DNA of 64,000 nucleotides from Sagittula stellata E-37 (GCF_039724765.1 NZ_CP155729.1:2737501-2801500), one strand, 5' to 3'; positions 17,246 to 25,780 are shown, counted from the stretch's first letter. The notes: generated by a model from the letters alone, not told the origin. Numbers and translations: made by a program.

Positions 17246-18270
17246 GCGTCTTCGAACACGCCCGGGATGCTGGCAGGTGCGCGGTCCATCCACGCCGGAA
17301 CGGGCAGGCCCTTGTCCTTCAGGAAGTCGACGTTGAACAGCTTGGACTGATAGCGGTTGCCATAATCGCAAAGTATGGTGACGATGGTGTGACCCGGCCC
17401 CATTTCCTTCGCGAGGCGGATCGCGCCCGCGACGTTCACGCCGGACGACCCGCCGAGGCAAAGCCCTTCTTCCTGCAACAGATCGAAGACAACCGGCAGC
17501 GCCTCGTCATCGGGCACGCGCCAGCAGAAATCGGGGGTGAAGCCTTCGAGGTTGGCGGTGATCCGCCCCTGCCCGATACCTTCGGTGATCGAGTTTCCGG
17601 GGTTTTCCTCGCCGGTGTAGATCTTGTAAAGGCCCGCGCCTTCCGGATCGGCCAGACCGATCTTCACGCCCTTCGGTTGCAGCGCCATGCCGACACCGGC
17701 CAGCGTACCGCCGGAACCCACGGCGCAGACAAAGCCGTCCACCTTGCCGCCGGTCTGTTCCCAGATCTCCGGACCGGTGGTCTCGATGTGCGCCAGACGG
17801 TTGGCGGTGTTGTCGAACTGGTTGGCCCAGATCGCGCCCTTCGCCTCGGTCTTGGCCAGCTCCTCGGCCAGGCGGCCGGAATAGCGGACATAGTTGTTGG
17901 GATTGGAGTACGGCGCGGCGGGCACCAGAACCAGTTCGGCCCCGGCAAGGCGCAGCATGTCCTTCTTTTCCTGGCTCTGCGTCTCGGGCATGACGATGAC
18001 CGTCTTGAAGCCCATGGAGGCGCCGACCAGCGCAAGGCCGATTCCGGTATTGCCTGCCGTGCCTTCGACGATGGTGCCACCGGGCGCAAGGAGACCCTTC
18101 TCCACCGCATCCTTGATGATGTAGAGCGCGGCCCGGTCCTTCACCGACTGGCCCGGGTTCATGAATTCCGCCTTGCCGAGGATTTCGCATCCGGTCATCT
18201 CGGAAGCTTTCCTGAGCTTGATCAGCGGCGTGTTCCCAACGGCCTGGGGGAGGTCGGCGGCGATATGCAT
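17242..18270 (-). CDS. cysK: Cysteine synthase A (O-acetylserine sulfhydrylase)
   Basis: PLP enzyme making cysteine from O-acetylserine and sulfide. The 342-residue protein has the Schiff-base lysine K44 in NPGQSVKDRAA, the GTAGNTGIGLALV substrate loop and the phosphate-binding loop VGSGGTLAG. It also has a SSGVNVAGA PLP-ring segment. It follows trgB by 60 bases and overlaps the channel gene by 4 bases. In Rhodobacter sphaeroides, cysK lies with trgAB at a locus for high-level tellurite resistance; the same trio is adjacent here, so CysK may provide thiol for oxyanion detoxification as well as cysteine for growth. Confidence 0.93.
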   Translation of the reverse strand: MHIAADLPQAVGNTPLIKLRKASEMTGCEILGKAEFMNPGQSVKDRAALYIIKDAVEKGLLAPGGTIVEGTAGNTGIGLALVGASMGFKTVIVMPETQSQEKKDMLRLAGAELVLVPAAPYSNPNNYVRYSGRLAEELAKTEAKGAIWANQFDNTANRLAHIETTGPEIWEQTGGKVDGFVCAVGSGGTLAGVGMALQPKGVKIGLADPEGAGLYKIYTGEENPGNSITEGIGQGRITANLEGFTPDFCWRVPDDEALPVVFDLLQEEGLCLGGSSGVNVAGAIRLAKEMGPGHTIVTILCDYGNRYQSKLFNVDFLKDKGLPVPAWMDRAPASIPGVFEDA

Positions 18271-18330
18271 CAGGGGTCCTTTCGGCTCGCGTGGTCTGGC
18301 CCTATGGTTTAGGCGTGCCCCTCCGGGAAC

Positions 18331-19452
18331 TCAAGCATCCGCGCGCAATTCCGGGCGCCGCGCCATCAGGGCATAGAGCAGCATCTGGAGCGGGACGGCG
18401 TTGATCTCGCCGGTTTCGATCAGGCGAATGGCGTCGTCGAACTTCAGGACATGGTTGCGAATGTCCTCGTGTTCCTCGTCGAGGCCGCCGGAGAAGCGCG
18501 CACTGCTCTCGGAGAGATCGCACAGACCGATGAAATTGTGATAGAACTCCGTGCTGTATCCGGGCGAGGCATAGCCGCCTGACACCCGTATCAGCCGGTC
18601 GAGGTCGAGCCGGGCCTCCTCGCGCGTCTCGCGCAGGGCGGCCTCTTCGGGGGTTTCACCGGCGTCGACCATCCCGGCCACCACTTCCAGTACCCATGGG
18701 ACCGGGTCGCCACGGTGGATCGGGCCGAAGCGGAGCTGTTCGACCAGCAGGATGCAATCGGTCGCCGGATCGTAGGGCAACACCAGCGAGACGTCGTATG
18801 CCACGAAGCACTCTCGCCTCAGTTCCTCGCTCATGCCGCCGTCGAAGGTGGGATAGCGCAGTCGAAAGGGCTTCAGGCGGAAAAAGCCGTCATAGCCGCC
18901 ATCCTCGGCCTTCAGTTCGACGTCGGCAATGGTGCGCGAGGTGCGCAGCGTTTGCGGTGCGCCCTCCGCAGCGATCATCCGCGACCATGCCCGATTGCGG
19001 AAAAACGGCAGGAGCGCCCGGACCGATTCCCCCGATTGCGTGTCGAAACGGCCCATCGCTTCGGAGGCGGCGCGCCGCGAGACCTCTCCCCACCGTGCCT
19101 GCCAGGCGTCAAGCGACCATGCGTTCCCCTCCGGCCAGCGCCCCACGGGCGGCATGTAGACGAGCGCGTCCGCCGCACCGTCCGCCGTGTCCACCGTCAA
19201 GGACATCAGTGCATAGTCGAAGGCGCCTTCGTAGAAGTCCAGACGTGCGATGTCGCGCTCGGAAAGGTCGCGCACAAGTACGCCCTCGGCCCTTGCGTTC
19301 TCCTTTGCGATGAGCAGCGGGAAGGATTGGCCCTCGGCTTCGACCACAGCGTGTTCCGGCAGATGCGCCGGCGTCGTATCTGCGGCTCGGCCAAGTACGA
19401 TGTCCAGAAGGGCCGGATCGCGCAGCGTACCGTAAAAGAACAGGTCGGTCAT
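18331..19452 (-). CDS. trgB: TrgB-like fusion: gamma-glutamylcyclotransferase-like domain plus Nudix hydrolase
   Basis: A 373-residue two-domain protein. The N-terminal domain (about 1-130) is AIG2/GGCT-like: LFFYGTLRD binds substrate and RLDFYEGAFDY carries the acidic catalytic position. The C-terminal Nudix domain (about 185-365) has the box GMVDAGETPEEAALRETREE, preceded by a long ADP-ribose-pyrophosphatase-type N-terminal strand region. The family is annotated as tellurite resistance protein TrgB in Rhodobacter. The start ATG at 19452 is 4 bases after the trgA stop; a reading from 19479 would overlap trgA. It may hydrolyse ADP-ribose-like nucleotides; the role of the cyclotransferase-like half (glutathione turnover?) is inference. 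Confidence 0.85.
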   Translation of the reverse strand: MTDLFFYGTLRDPALLDIVLGRAADTTPAHLPEHAVVEAEGQSFPLLIAKENARAEGVLVRDLSERDIARLDFYEGAFDYALMSLTVDTADGAADALVYMPPVGRWPEGNAWSLDAWQARWGEVSRRAASEAMGRFDTQSGESVRALLPFFRNRAWSRMIAAEGAPQTLRTSRTIADVELKAEDGGYDGFFRLKPFRLRYPTFDGGMSEELRRECFVAYDVSLVLPYDPATDCILLVEQLRFGPIHRGDPVPWVLEVVAGMVDAGETPEEAALRETREEARLDLDRLIRVSGGYASPGYSTEFYHNFIGLCDLSESSARFSGGLDEEHEDIRNHVLKFDDAIRLIETGEINAVPLQMLLYALMARRPELRADA

Positions 19453-19456
19453 CGGA

Positions 19457-19897
19457 TCACTTCCATCGCTGACCGGCAACCTCCGCCACCAGACCGGAGA
19501 CGATACCCCCGATCAGCAGAGTGACGATCACAGTCGGATCGAGCATCTTCAGGCCATAATCCATACCGATCTCGAATATCGAGCCGATGGCTTCGAAAGG
19601 GCTGTCGTAGAAGCGCCGGAAGGAACGGTTCACCATCTCGTAGGTCGCCTGCACGAACAACGCCCAGAACGTCAGGGCGATCACGCTGGTGAAGCCGTTC
19701 GATATGCCCGAAGCATAGCCCCGCCCGCTGCGCGCGCCTAGAACGAACCAGCCGATCAGCAGGCCGATACTCACGTTGACCGTATCGAATGAGCCAAAAT
19801 TCGTGCCTTCGGGAAACAGTTGCTTGACCGCCTCCGATGCGAACCACGCAACGACCGCCAGACAGATTGCGGCGACCAGTCTTGCGGCGGTTGGCAT
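19457..19897 (-). CDS. trgA: TrgA-family membrane protein (tellurite resistance)
   Basis: A 146-residue membrane protein with about four hydrophobic segments: 3-22 (ARLVAAICLAVVAWFASEAV), 40-55, 65-88 and 118-138. It matches the TrgA family first found with trgB and cysK at the tellurite-resistance locus of Rhodobacter sphaeroides. The molecular function is unknown. It sits 3 bases after cfa and 4 bases before trgB, clearly in the same transcript. Confidence 0.82.
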   Translation of the reverse strand: MPTAARLVAAICLAVVAWFASEAVKQLFPEGTNFGSFDTVNVSIGLLIGWFVLGARSGRGYASGISNGFTSVIALTFWALFVQATYEMVNRSFRRFYDSPFEAIGSIFEIGMDYGLKMLDPTVIVTLLIGGIVSGLVAEVAGQRWK

Positions 19898-19900
19898 GGA

Positions 19901-21109
19901 TCAGGCTGGCCTCTTGATCGTGATCTGGGTCACGTCACAGTTACCGCTGCGGAACGTGGCGGCGCAAGAGGCGAGATAGAAATTCCACATGCGACGGAAA
20001 CGGTCGTCGAATCCAAGCGAGGCGACCTCGTCCCAGCGGTCGTTGAAGACGTCGTGCCAGCGGCGCAGAGTCGTGCTGTAGCTTTCGCCGAACTCGATGG
20101 ATTTCACCACCTGCAGCCCTGCGCGCTCAACCTCGCGGCGCAGGACCTCGGGACTGGGCAGCATGCCGCCGGGAAAGATGTATTTCTGAATGAAGTCGAC
20201 ACCCTTGCGATAGACCTCCCACCTTTTGTGCTGGACCGTGATCACCTGAAGCGACGCATTCGCCCCCGGGCGCAGACGGCCGCGCACGCTGTCGAAGTAG
20301 ACCGGCCAGTACTTCTCTCCCACGGCCTCGAACATCTCGATGGACGCGATGCCGTCGTAGATGCCCTGCTCGTCACGATAGTCCTGCAGCTTGATCTCGA
20401 CCCGGTCCGCAAGACCCTCGCGCCGCATCCGGTCCCGTGCATAATCGTGCTGCTCTTTCGACAACGTCAGGCCGGTGACGCGCAACCCGCGTTCCCGTGC
20501 GGCGTATTCCGCGAAGCCGCCCCAGCCGCAGCCGATTTCGAGGACGTGATCGCCGGGTTGCGCTTCCATCGCGTCGACGAGCGCGGCGTACTTGGCGATC
20601 TGGGCATTCTCCAGGCTTTCCTGCCCGGTTTCGAAGAGCGCCGAGGAATAGGTCATCGTCTCGTCAAGCCAGAGGCCGTAGAAGTCGTTGCCGAGATCGT
20701 AGTGATGCGCGATGTTCCGGCGCGCCTGCCTCCTGGAGTTTCGCACCATCCAGAAACGGAACCGCTCCCACGTACGGACGAGGCCCTGCCCCGGGAACCC
20801 ATCGAACAGCGAGTCCTCATTGGCATGCACCAAATCGAGGAAGGCCATGAGGTCCGGCGTCGACCAGCCTTCGTCGAGGTAGGCCTCGCAGAACCCCAGG
20901 TCTCCTTCGCGGATCAAACGCGCGAAGATATCCGGATCGTTGAGCTGGACCTCTGCAACCGGGCCGGGTGTGGCACCTTCGGCCCTGAAACGCCGACCGT
21001 CCGGAAGGATCATGTCCAGCCGACCGCGCTCCATTCCCTGCGCCATTTCGAAAACGCGGCTGAAATAACGGGGCAGTCCGGTCTGGTTCGCGAGTGAGGT
21101 CAGGGCCAT
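19901..21109 (-). CDS. cfa: Cyclopropane-fatty-acyl-phospholipid synthase family methyltransferase
   Basis: A 402-residue enzyme that uses SAM to methylenate or otherwise modify unsaturated acyl chains of membrane phospholipids. The N-terminal lipid-binding part (to about 115) is followed by the methyltransferase core: SAM motif HVLEIGCGWGGFAEYA, HHYDLGNDFYGLWLDETMTYSSALF, and YWPVYFDSVRGRLRPG. The C-terminal part carries QKYIFPGGMLPS. The start at 21109 (MALTSLANQTGLPRYF) is the family start. It leads the run into trgA, trgB and cysK. In Rhodobacter sphaeroides a cfa homologue protects against singlet oxygen, which fits the nearby photolyase. Confidence 0.93.
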   Translation of the reverse strand: MALTSLANQTGLPRYFSRVFEMAQGMERGRLDMILPDGRRFRAEGATPGPVAEVQLNDPDIFARLIREGDLGFCEAYLDEGWSTPDLMAFLDLVHANEDSLFDGFPGQGLVRTWERFRFWMVRNSRRQARRNIAHHYDLGNDFYGLWLDETMTYSSALFETGQESLENAQIAKYAALVDAMEAQPGDHVLEIGCGWGGFAEYAARERGLRVTGLTLSKEQHDYARDRMRREGLADRVEIKLQDYRDEQGIYDGIASIEMFEAVGEKYWPVYFDSVRGRLRPGANASLQVITVQHKRWEVYRKGVDFIQKYIFPGGMLPSPEVLRREVERAGLQVVKSIEFGESYSTTLRRWHDVFNDRWDEVASLGFDDRFRRMWNFYLASCAATFRSGNCDVTQITIKRPA

Positions 21110-21254
21110 GTGCAGCTTTCGATTTTCATTTATTTCGAAGGAGTTTATGCTTGAGAAACAACCCGGCAAGGCTTCGGGCTTGGGATTTCGCTGAAAGTGG
21201 TGTTTTCTGGGTGCCCGGATGCCCGAATGAATTGAAAACAGGAGATACAGGGGC

Positions 21255-21671
21255 GTGAGACGAAAGATTCTGATGGCATGTTTGCTGGCTGCGGGCCTCG
21301 CTTCATGCGGACAGGTGCGGCAGGTGGTGCAACCTGCGACCCAGCCGTCCCCGCGAACCGACGGACCGATCACCCTGTCGGGCTCCACCACATTGTCCAG
21401 CCCGGCCCCCGGCCAGCCGGCCGCCACACCGGCCACGCAGAACTGGCGCCGGGACCTGCCGCGCAACATCGCCTACTTCAACATGGGCGGCGACGCGGTG
21501 TCGATCTACAGCGAAGCCGAGCGCACGACCGCCACAGGCACGCTGCTGCCCGGAGAGGGCGGGTTCATCCAGACCTGCGACGACTCAAAGCCGGTTTGCA
21601 AGATGAACTTCGGCAATGGGCGGACCGGTTGGGTCGCCATGGGATCGATGGCCGGCGTGTCGAATGGCTGA
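21255..21671 (+). CDS. Lipoprotein with C-terminal SH3-like domain
   Basis: A 138-residue exported lipoprotein. The signal peptide MRRKILMACLLAAGLASCG has the lipobox LASC with the acylated cysteine at residue 18. A Pro/Ser/Thr-rich linker (about 20-62) is followed by a domain resembling bacterial SH3_3 modules: NIAYFNMGGDAVSIYSE, GTLLPGEGGFIQTC and TGWVAMGSM. Such domains often bind cell-wall or protein ligands. Two cysteines in the domain (ETCDDSKPVCKM region) could form a disulfide. Divergent from cfa; function unknown. Confidence 0.72.
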   Translation: MRRKILMACLLAAGLASCGQVRQVVQPATQPSPRTDGPITLSGSTTLSSPAPGQPAATPATQNWRRDLPRNIAYFNMGGDAVSIYSEAERTTATGTLLPGEGGFIQTCDDSKPVCKMNFGNGRTGWVAMGSMAGVSNG

Positions 21672-21678
21672 CCGGTTT

Positions 21679-21722
21679 GCGGGCCCTTCGGGCCCGCGCG
21701 CGGGGAGGGCCCTGCCCTCCCC
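21679..21722. terminator. Tandem hairpins between convergent genes
   Basis: Two strong inverted repeats follow the lipoprotein stop. GCGGGCCC/GGGCCCGC (21679-21697) has a 3-base loop, and GGGGAGGGC/GCCCTCCCC (21702-21722) has a CCT loop. A T-run (GTATTTTTCC) follows about 17 bases after the second. They separate the lipoprotein gene from the convergent photolyase gene. Confidence 0.55.
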
Positions 21723-21781
21723 GAACCCCTCCCGAGGTATTTTTCCAAGATGAAGGGGCCGGTGGCGGCTGGATGCGGCTG

Positions 21782-23200
21782 TCAAAAATCGCGGTTCTGG
21801 TAGGCGTCGAGCGCCGCCTCGCGGCCCTCCTTCGGGTCGACGATCGGGTCGGGATAGGCATCGCCTGGCGCCATCGGCCAGCTTTCGGGGATGGCGTCGA
21901 AGTAGCTGAGTGCGGTGTCGGAGGGGGATTTGCGTCCCTCGGCGATCCAGCGGGTCACGTAAGCGCAGTCCGGATCGAACTTCTCGCGCTGGGTGACGGG
22001 GTTGAAGACCCGGAAATAAGGCGTTGCATCCGGCCCTGATCCCGCCGACCATTGCCAGCCCAGTGCATTCGAGGCCGGGTCCCAGTCGATCAGGCAGTCC
22101 TCGAACCACGCCATGCCGATCTTCCAGTGGCACATAAGATGCTTGGTCAGGTAGCTGGCAACGATCATGCGGGCGCGGTTGTGCATGCGCCCGGTGACGT
22201 AGAGTTCACGCATCGCGGCGTCGACAAAGGGAATGCCGGTGCGGCCCTGCTTCCATGCCTTGACTTCGCGCAGGCGTTCGTCGGTCTTCCACGGGAAGCC
22301 GTCCCATTCCTGCCGCCAGTTGCCGTCGAGCAGGCGCGGCGTATGCCACATGAGGTGATACGCGAACTCGCGCCAGACCAGTTCCTTGAGGAACGTTTCT
22401 GCGCCGGGCTTGCCGTCCTCTATTGCGCGGCAGCCCGCGTGCCAGCATTGGGCGGGGCTGATTTCGCCCAGCGACAGGTTCTCGCTGAGGCACGAGGTGC
22501 CGTCTTTCGAGACTTCGTCGCGGGTGGTGGCATAGTCGGCCACCTTGTCGCGCATGAACACCCCGAGCCGGGTCTGTGCCGCCTGCTCGCCAAGCTGAAC
22601 GTAGGGGCGCACGACATCCGCACCGCGGCGCATGCCTTTGCCCAGTTCCCAATCGGCGAGGGTTTCGCCATCGGGCCAGGTGGCGGGCGCCTGGAGATCG
22701 GAGGGGGAGGACAGCGCGGCGGGCACGTCGCACCCGCGCACAGCCTTCCAGAAGGGCGTGTAGACCTTGTAAAACCCGCCCTGCCCGGTCTCGACCGTCC
22801 AGGGTTCGAACAGCAGGTGCCCGGTGAAGCTTTGCGCATCGATGCCGTCGCCCTTCAGCGTCTCCTTGACGCGGGTGTCGCGGTCCACGCTGTCGGGATC
22901 GTAGGCGCGGCTCCAGTAGACGGCTTTGGCACCGGTTTCATTCACCAGCTCAGAGAGCACCTCTACCGCCGGACCGGACCGCAGGATCAGCCGGCTGCCC
23001 TTGGCCTCGAGCGCCTCTGCAAAGGACTTCAGCCCCAGTCCGAGGCGCCATTGCGGAGCGGTGCCGAGGCCGTCGACCAGCGCGTCGCGGATGAAAACGG
23101 GTATCACCGGTCCGCCACTGGCGGCCTCTGTCAGAGCGGCGTGATCAGAGAGGCGCAGGTCCCGGCGGAACCAGACGAGGGTCGGCGGCGTGTCGGTCAT
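21782..23200 (-). CDS. phr: Deoxyribodipyrimidine photolyase (class I CPD photolyase)
   Basis: Repairs UV-induced cyclobutane pyrimidine dimers using blue light and FAD. The 472-residue length is typical. The N-terminal antenna domain starts LVWFRRDLRLSDHAAL; the FAD domain has WREFAYHLMWHTP, TGIPFVDAAMRELYVTGRMHNRARM and DWDPASNALGWQWSAGSGPDA with conserved tryptophans for electron transfer. The ribosome binding site AAGGAAAG precedes the ATG. It is downstream of the acuI/membrane-protein pair but separated by a strong hairpin. Proximity to cfa suggests a photo-oxidative stress neighbourhood (inference). Confidence 0.95.
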   Translation of the reverse strand: MTDTPPTLVWFRRDLRLSDHAALTEAASGGPVIPVFIRDALVDGLGTAPQWRLGLGLKSFAEALEAKGSRLILRSGPAVEVLSELVNETGAKAVYWSRAYDPDSVDRDTRVKETLKGDGIDAQSFTGHLLFEPWTVETGQGGFYKVYTPFWKAVRGCDVPAALSSPSDLQAPATWPDGETLADWELGKGMRRGADVVRPYVQLGEQAAQTRLGVFMRDKVADYATTRDEVSKDGTSCLSENLSLGEISPAQCWHAGCRAIEDGKPGAETFLKELVWREFAYHLMWHTPRLLDGNWRQEWDGFPWKTDERLREVKAWKQGRTGIPFVDAAMRELYVTGRMHNRARMIVASYLTKHLMCHWKIGMAWFEDCLIDWDPASNALGWQWSAGSGPDATPYFRVFNPVTQREKFDPDCAYVTRWIAEGRKSPSDTALSYFDAIPESWPMAPGDAYPDPIVDPKEGREAALDAYQNRDF

Positions 23201-23220
23201 CGGTCTTCTTTCCTTGCTTT

Positions 23221-23243
23221 GCCCGGACGTAGCACGTCCGGGC
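23221..23243. terminator. Strong intergenic hairpin upstream of the photolyase gene
   Basis: GCCCGGACGT/ACGTCCGGGC forms a perfect 10-bp stem with a 3-base loop between the small membrane protein gene and the photolyase gene. No T-run follows on the minus strand, so it may attenuate or stabilise rather than simply terminate. Confidence 0.4.
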
Positions 23244-23266
23244 GCAAGGCAAGGGCCGCGCCTGCG

Positions 23267-23680
23267 TCAGAGGCGTCCCGTGACCCACGTGAAGATCAGC
23301 GCAAGGGATTGGGCCGCGATCACGAGCGCAACGATCATCGCCACCCAGCGCCAGCCGCCGGCCTGCCTGGCTTTCGGCGCCACGCCCAATACGGCGCGGG
23401 TGACGGCAAGGGTCCAGCCAAGCTGCAACAGGTAGAACACCAGCACGAGGACCCACGGGAGGCTGTAGGGCACAAGCCCGTCGCTTTCCGCAGCGATGGC
23501 AGGCACCATGGCGAGGATCCAAAGCGGCATGGCGATCAATTGCACGCCGACATAACCGCCCCAGAAGGTCTCGCCGAGCGACAGCCGCCCCTTTGCTAGG
23601 TTCCCGAACCATGCGGGGCGGAAGATTGCCGCGCGTTCGTCGTGGATCCTGGCAAGCTCCGCCTCTGACGGTTCAGGCAT
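23267..23680 (-). CDS. Small membrane protein of unknown function
   Basis: A 137-residue protein with a polar N-terminus (about 1-38) and three hydrophobic segments: about 41-65 (GYVGVQLIAMPLWILAMVPAIA), 72-97 (SLPWVLVLVFYLLQLGWTLAVT) and 112-132 (WVAMIVALVIAAQSLALIF). I do not recognise a named family. Its start overlaps the end of the acuI-like gene by 8 bases, so the two are probably co-translated. Confidence 0.7.
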   Translation of the reverse strand: MPEPSEAELARIHDERAAIFRPAWFGNLAKGRLSLGETFWGGYVGVQLIAMPLWILAMVPAIAAESDGLVPYSLPWVLVLVFYLLQLGWTLAVTRAVLGVAPKARQAGGWRWVAMIVALVIAAQSLALIFTWVTGRL

Positions 23681-24668
23681 TCACATCCACCACGACGCGG
23701 CCCTTCACCTGGCCTTTCAGGATATCGCGGCCAAGCTGCGGCAGATCGGACAGTACCGCCGGCTGAACCATTTCCTCAAGCTTGGCCATGGGAAGATCGG
23801 AGGCGATGCGTTCCCACGCGCGGACGCGGTTGGCATAGGGCTGCATGACGCTGTCGATGCCCAGAAGGTTGACGCCGCGCAGGATGAAAGGCGTGATGAG
23901 CGCCCCGTCGATCGCCGCCCCGCCCGCGAGGCCGATGGCCGCGACCGAGGCGCCGTAATTCATCTGCTTCAGCACGCGGCCCAGCATCGCACCCGCGACC
24001 GCATCGACGCAGCCGGACCAGCGTTCGCTTTCCAGCGGTTTCTTCGTGACCTCGGTCAGCTCTTCGCGGGGCACGATTTCAGTGGCGCCGAGACCGCGCA
24101 GGTAGGCTTCCTGTTCAGGGCGGCCGGTGACCGCCGCCACTTCGTGCCCAAGATTGGCAAGGATCGCCGTCGCCACGGAACCCACGCCACCCGCGGCGCC
24201 CGTCACGAGGACAGGGCCATGACCGGGTTCAAGACCGTGATCCTGCAATGCCATGACCGCCAGCATCGCCGTCAGACCCGCGGTTCCAACGGCCATCGCC
24301 GAACGCGTGTCCAGGCCATCGGGCAATGGAACCAGCCAGTCGGCCTTGACCCGGGCTTTCTGCGCATACCCGCCCCAGTGCGCCTCTCCGACGCGCCATC
24401 CGGTCAGGACGACCTTGTCGCCCGGCTTGTAACGGTCATCGGAGGACTCCTCGACCACACCTGCAAAGTCGATGCCCGGAACATGCGGCCACTTCCGCAC
24501 CAGCCCGCCGCCGGAGCCGACGCAGAGCCCGTCCTTGTAGTTCACGGTCGAATAGTCGACGGCGACGGTCACCTCACCATCGGGCAGGTCATCCAGCGAG
24601 AGATCCTTCACCGACGCGGAGGTCTTGCCGCTCTCTTCGTCCTTCTCCACCACGAGTGCCTTGAACAT
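23673..24668 (-). CDS. acuI: Acrylyl-CoA reductase-type zinc-free MDR oxidoreductase (AcuI/YhdH family)
   Basis: A 331-residue NADPH-dependent medium-chain reductase. Family features are TVNYKDGLCVGSGG near residue 50, HVPGIDFAGVVEES, the nucleotide motif VLVTGAAGGVGSVA (about 153-166) and the C-terminal GRDILKGQVKGRVVVDV. AcuI members reduce acryloyl-CoA in DMSP and 3-hydroxypropionate metabolism, common in marine Rhodobacterales. No dmd or acu partner genes are adjacent, so the substrate is inferred from the family. The start at 24668 has a GGAGA site. Confidence 0.85.
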   Translation of the reverse strand: MFKALVVEKDEESGKTSASVKDLSLDDLPDGEVTVAVDYSTVNYKDGLCVGSGGGLVRKWPHVPGIDFAGVVEESSDDRYKPGDKVVLTGWRVGEAHWGGYAQKARVKADWLVPLPDGLDTRSAMAVGTAGLTAMLAVMALQDHGLEPGHGPVLVTGAAGGVGSVATAILANLGHEVAAVTGRPEQEAYLRGLGATEIVPREELTEVTKKPLESERWSGCVDAVAGAMLGRVLKQMNYGASVAAIGLAGGAAIDGALITPFILRGVNLLGIDSVMQPYANRVRAWERIASDLPMAKLEEMVQPAVLSDLPQLGRDILKGQVKGRVVVDVNA

Positions 24669-24726
24669 ATCGCTCTCCTTTATGACGTTGCGCCTTTTCT
24701 CACTGAGCCGCAGGCGGAGCGCAACC

Positions 24727-25245
24727 CTAGAGCCAGGGCCCCTCCTGCGACATGAAGACAAGGTCGCTTGTCGGGGCCTTCAGCCCGGCAGCCGTCAGCA
24801 TCGCATGGATCTGTCCACGGTGGTGTATCTGGTGATTGAACATATGCGCGACGCAAAGCGAAACGGGCCTCACCATGTCGGCCCCGACCGCGCCGGAGTA
24901 CCAGCGCAGTTCCCCTGCCAGGTCGATGGCGCGCAGATGTTCCGCCCATAGAAGGATGTCCCCGTCGAGCTGGAAACGCCCGATCTCCCAGTCTTCCCGG
25001 GATCTCGTCATGCGGGGGCTGTCGTCTATGCCTCCCGGAGGGCGCGGACGATCGGTCAGACGGGACATCCAGATCGAGTCGCCCCAGAGCAGGTGGTTGG
25101 CCGTGGCAAAGATCGACCCGAAGAATCCGCCCCTGTCGCGCTCAAGCTCTGCCTTGTCCAATTTCTCGAAACAGGCCTTCAACTGCTTGTTCTGCCACGC
25201 ATTATAGCGCGCCATGGTCAGGCAGTAATGGGTCGAGATCATCAT
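24727..25245 (-). CDS. DinB-family four-helix-bundle protein
   Basis: A 172-residue DinB/YfiT-type protein, a four-helix bundle that usually binds a divalent metal through three histidines. One is H51 in ATANHLLWGD; others are in the C-terminal MFNHQIHHRGQIHAML. The family includes thiol-dependent S-transferases and many unknowns; the reaction here is not known. Two consecutive ATG codons (25245, 25242) begin the protein; AGAGGG upstream favours either. It lies 58 bases upstream of the acuI-like gene on the same strand and could share its transcript. Confidence 0.82.
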   Translation of the reverse strand: MMISTHYCLTMARYNAWQNKQLKACFEKLDKAELERDRGGFFGSIFATANHLLWGDSIWMSRLTDRPRPPGGIDDSPRMTRSREDWEIGRFQLDGDILLWAEHLRAIDLAGELRWYSGAVGADMVRPVSLCVAHMFNHQIHHRGQIHAMLTAAGLKAPTSDLVFMSQEGPWL

Positions 25246-25780
25246 GTTGCACGCCCTCTTGGCTCGGGGTGGCTGATTGCGGGACGGCGGCTGTGTCGAG
25301 CGCAGGCACGCGTTGACGCAATACGGGTTCAGATCAACTCTGCGGGATCGCCTGTCCGGATCGCCGATTTTTCTGTCACCACCCATGATGGCAAACTCGT
25401 CCGGCCTGCGCCAGAGCGGTCACACGCCGCACACAAGGTCTGCTGTCAGTTATGGCGGTCGCTGCGTATCGTTCAGGCTTTGCACCTTGTGTTGGCGCAC
25501 CGAAGCAGCATCGACCTTCTTCCCCAGCCGAAAAGAGGCGTCTCCCGGGGAGAACGGTCATATCCAGTGAGTGCCGCGCGCCTCAAATGACAAGGCTTCC
25601 GTACGGATACCGGTTGCCCGTTCACCCCATCACGTGATGTAGACGGCGCGGTCGAAGAGTGTCGAACGAAAAGCCTCTACCGCCGTAAAGGACCGACTGA
25701 ACCCCGGCCGTCTGGACATAAGCGTAGCAACGGTCGGCAAGCGACCGCAGCGAACCAATTGTATGGGATGTCGGGGGAAG
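25246..25780. other. Intergenic region without a supported gene
   Basis: About 535 bases between the DinB gene and tRNA-Arg. Short open frames exist on both strands but none has a ribosome binding site with a recognisable protein. I see no RNA gene fold here. The promoter of the DinB gene must lie at its left end. Confidence 0.5.

Noticed and set aside
25246-25780. Several 60-165 codon frames in the gap before tRNA-Arg.
   Set aside because: They conflict with each other on both strands, lack ribosome binding sites and show no domain or membrane pattern.
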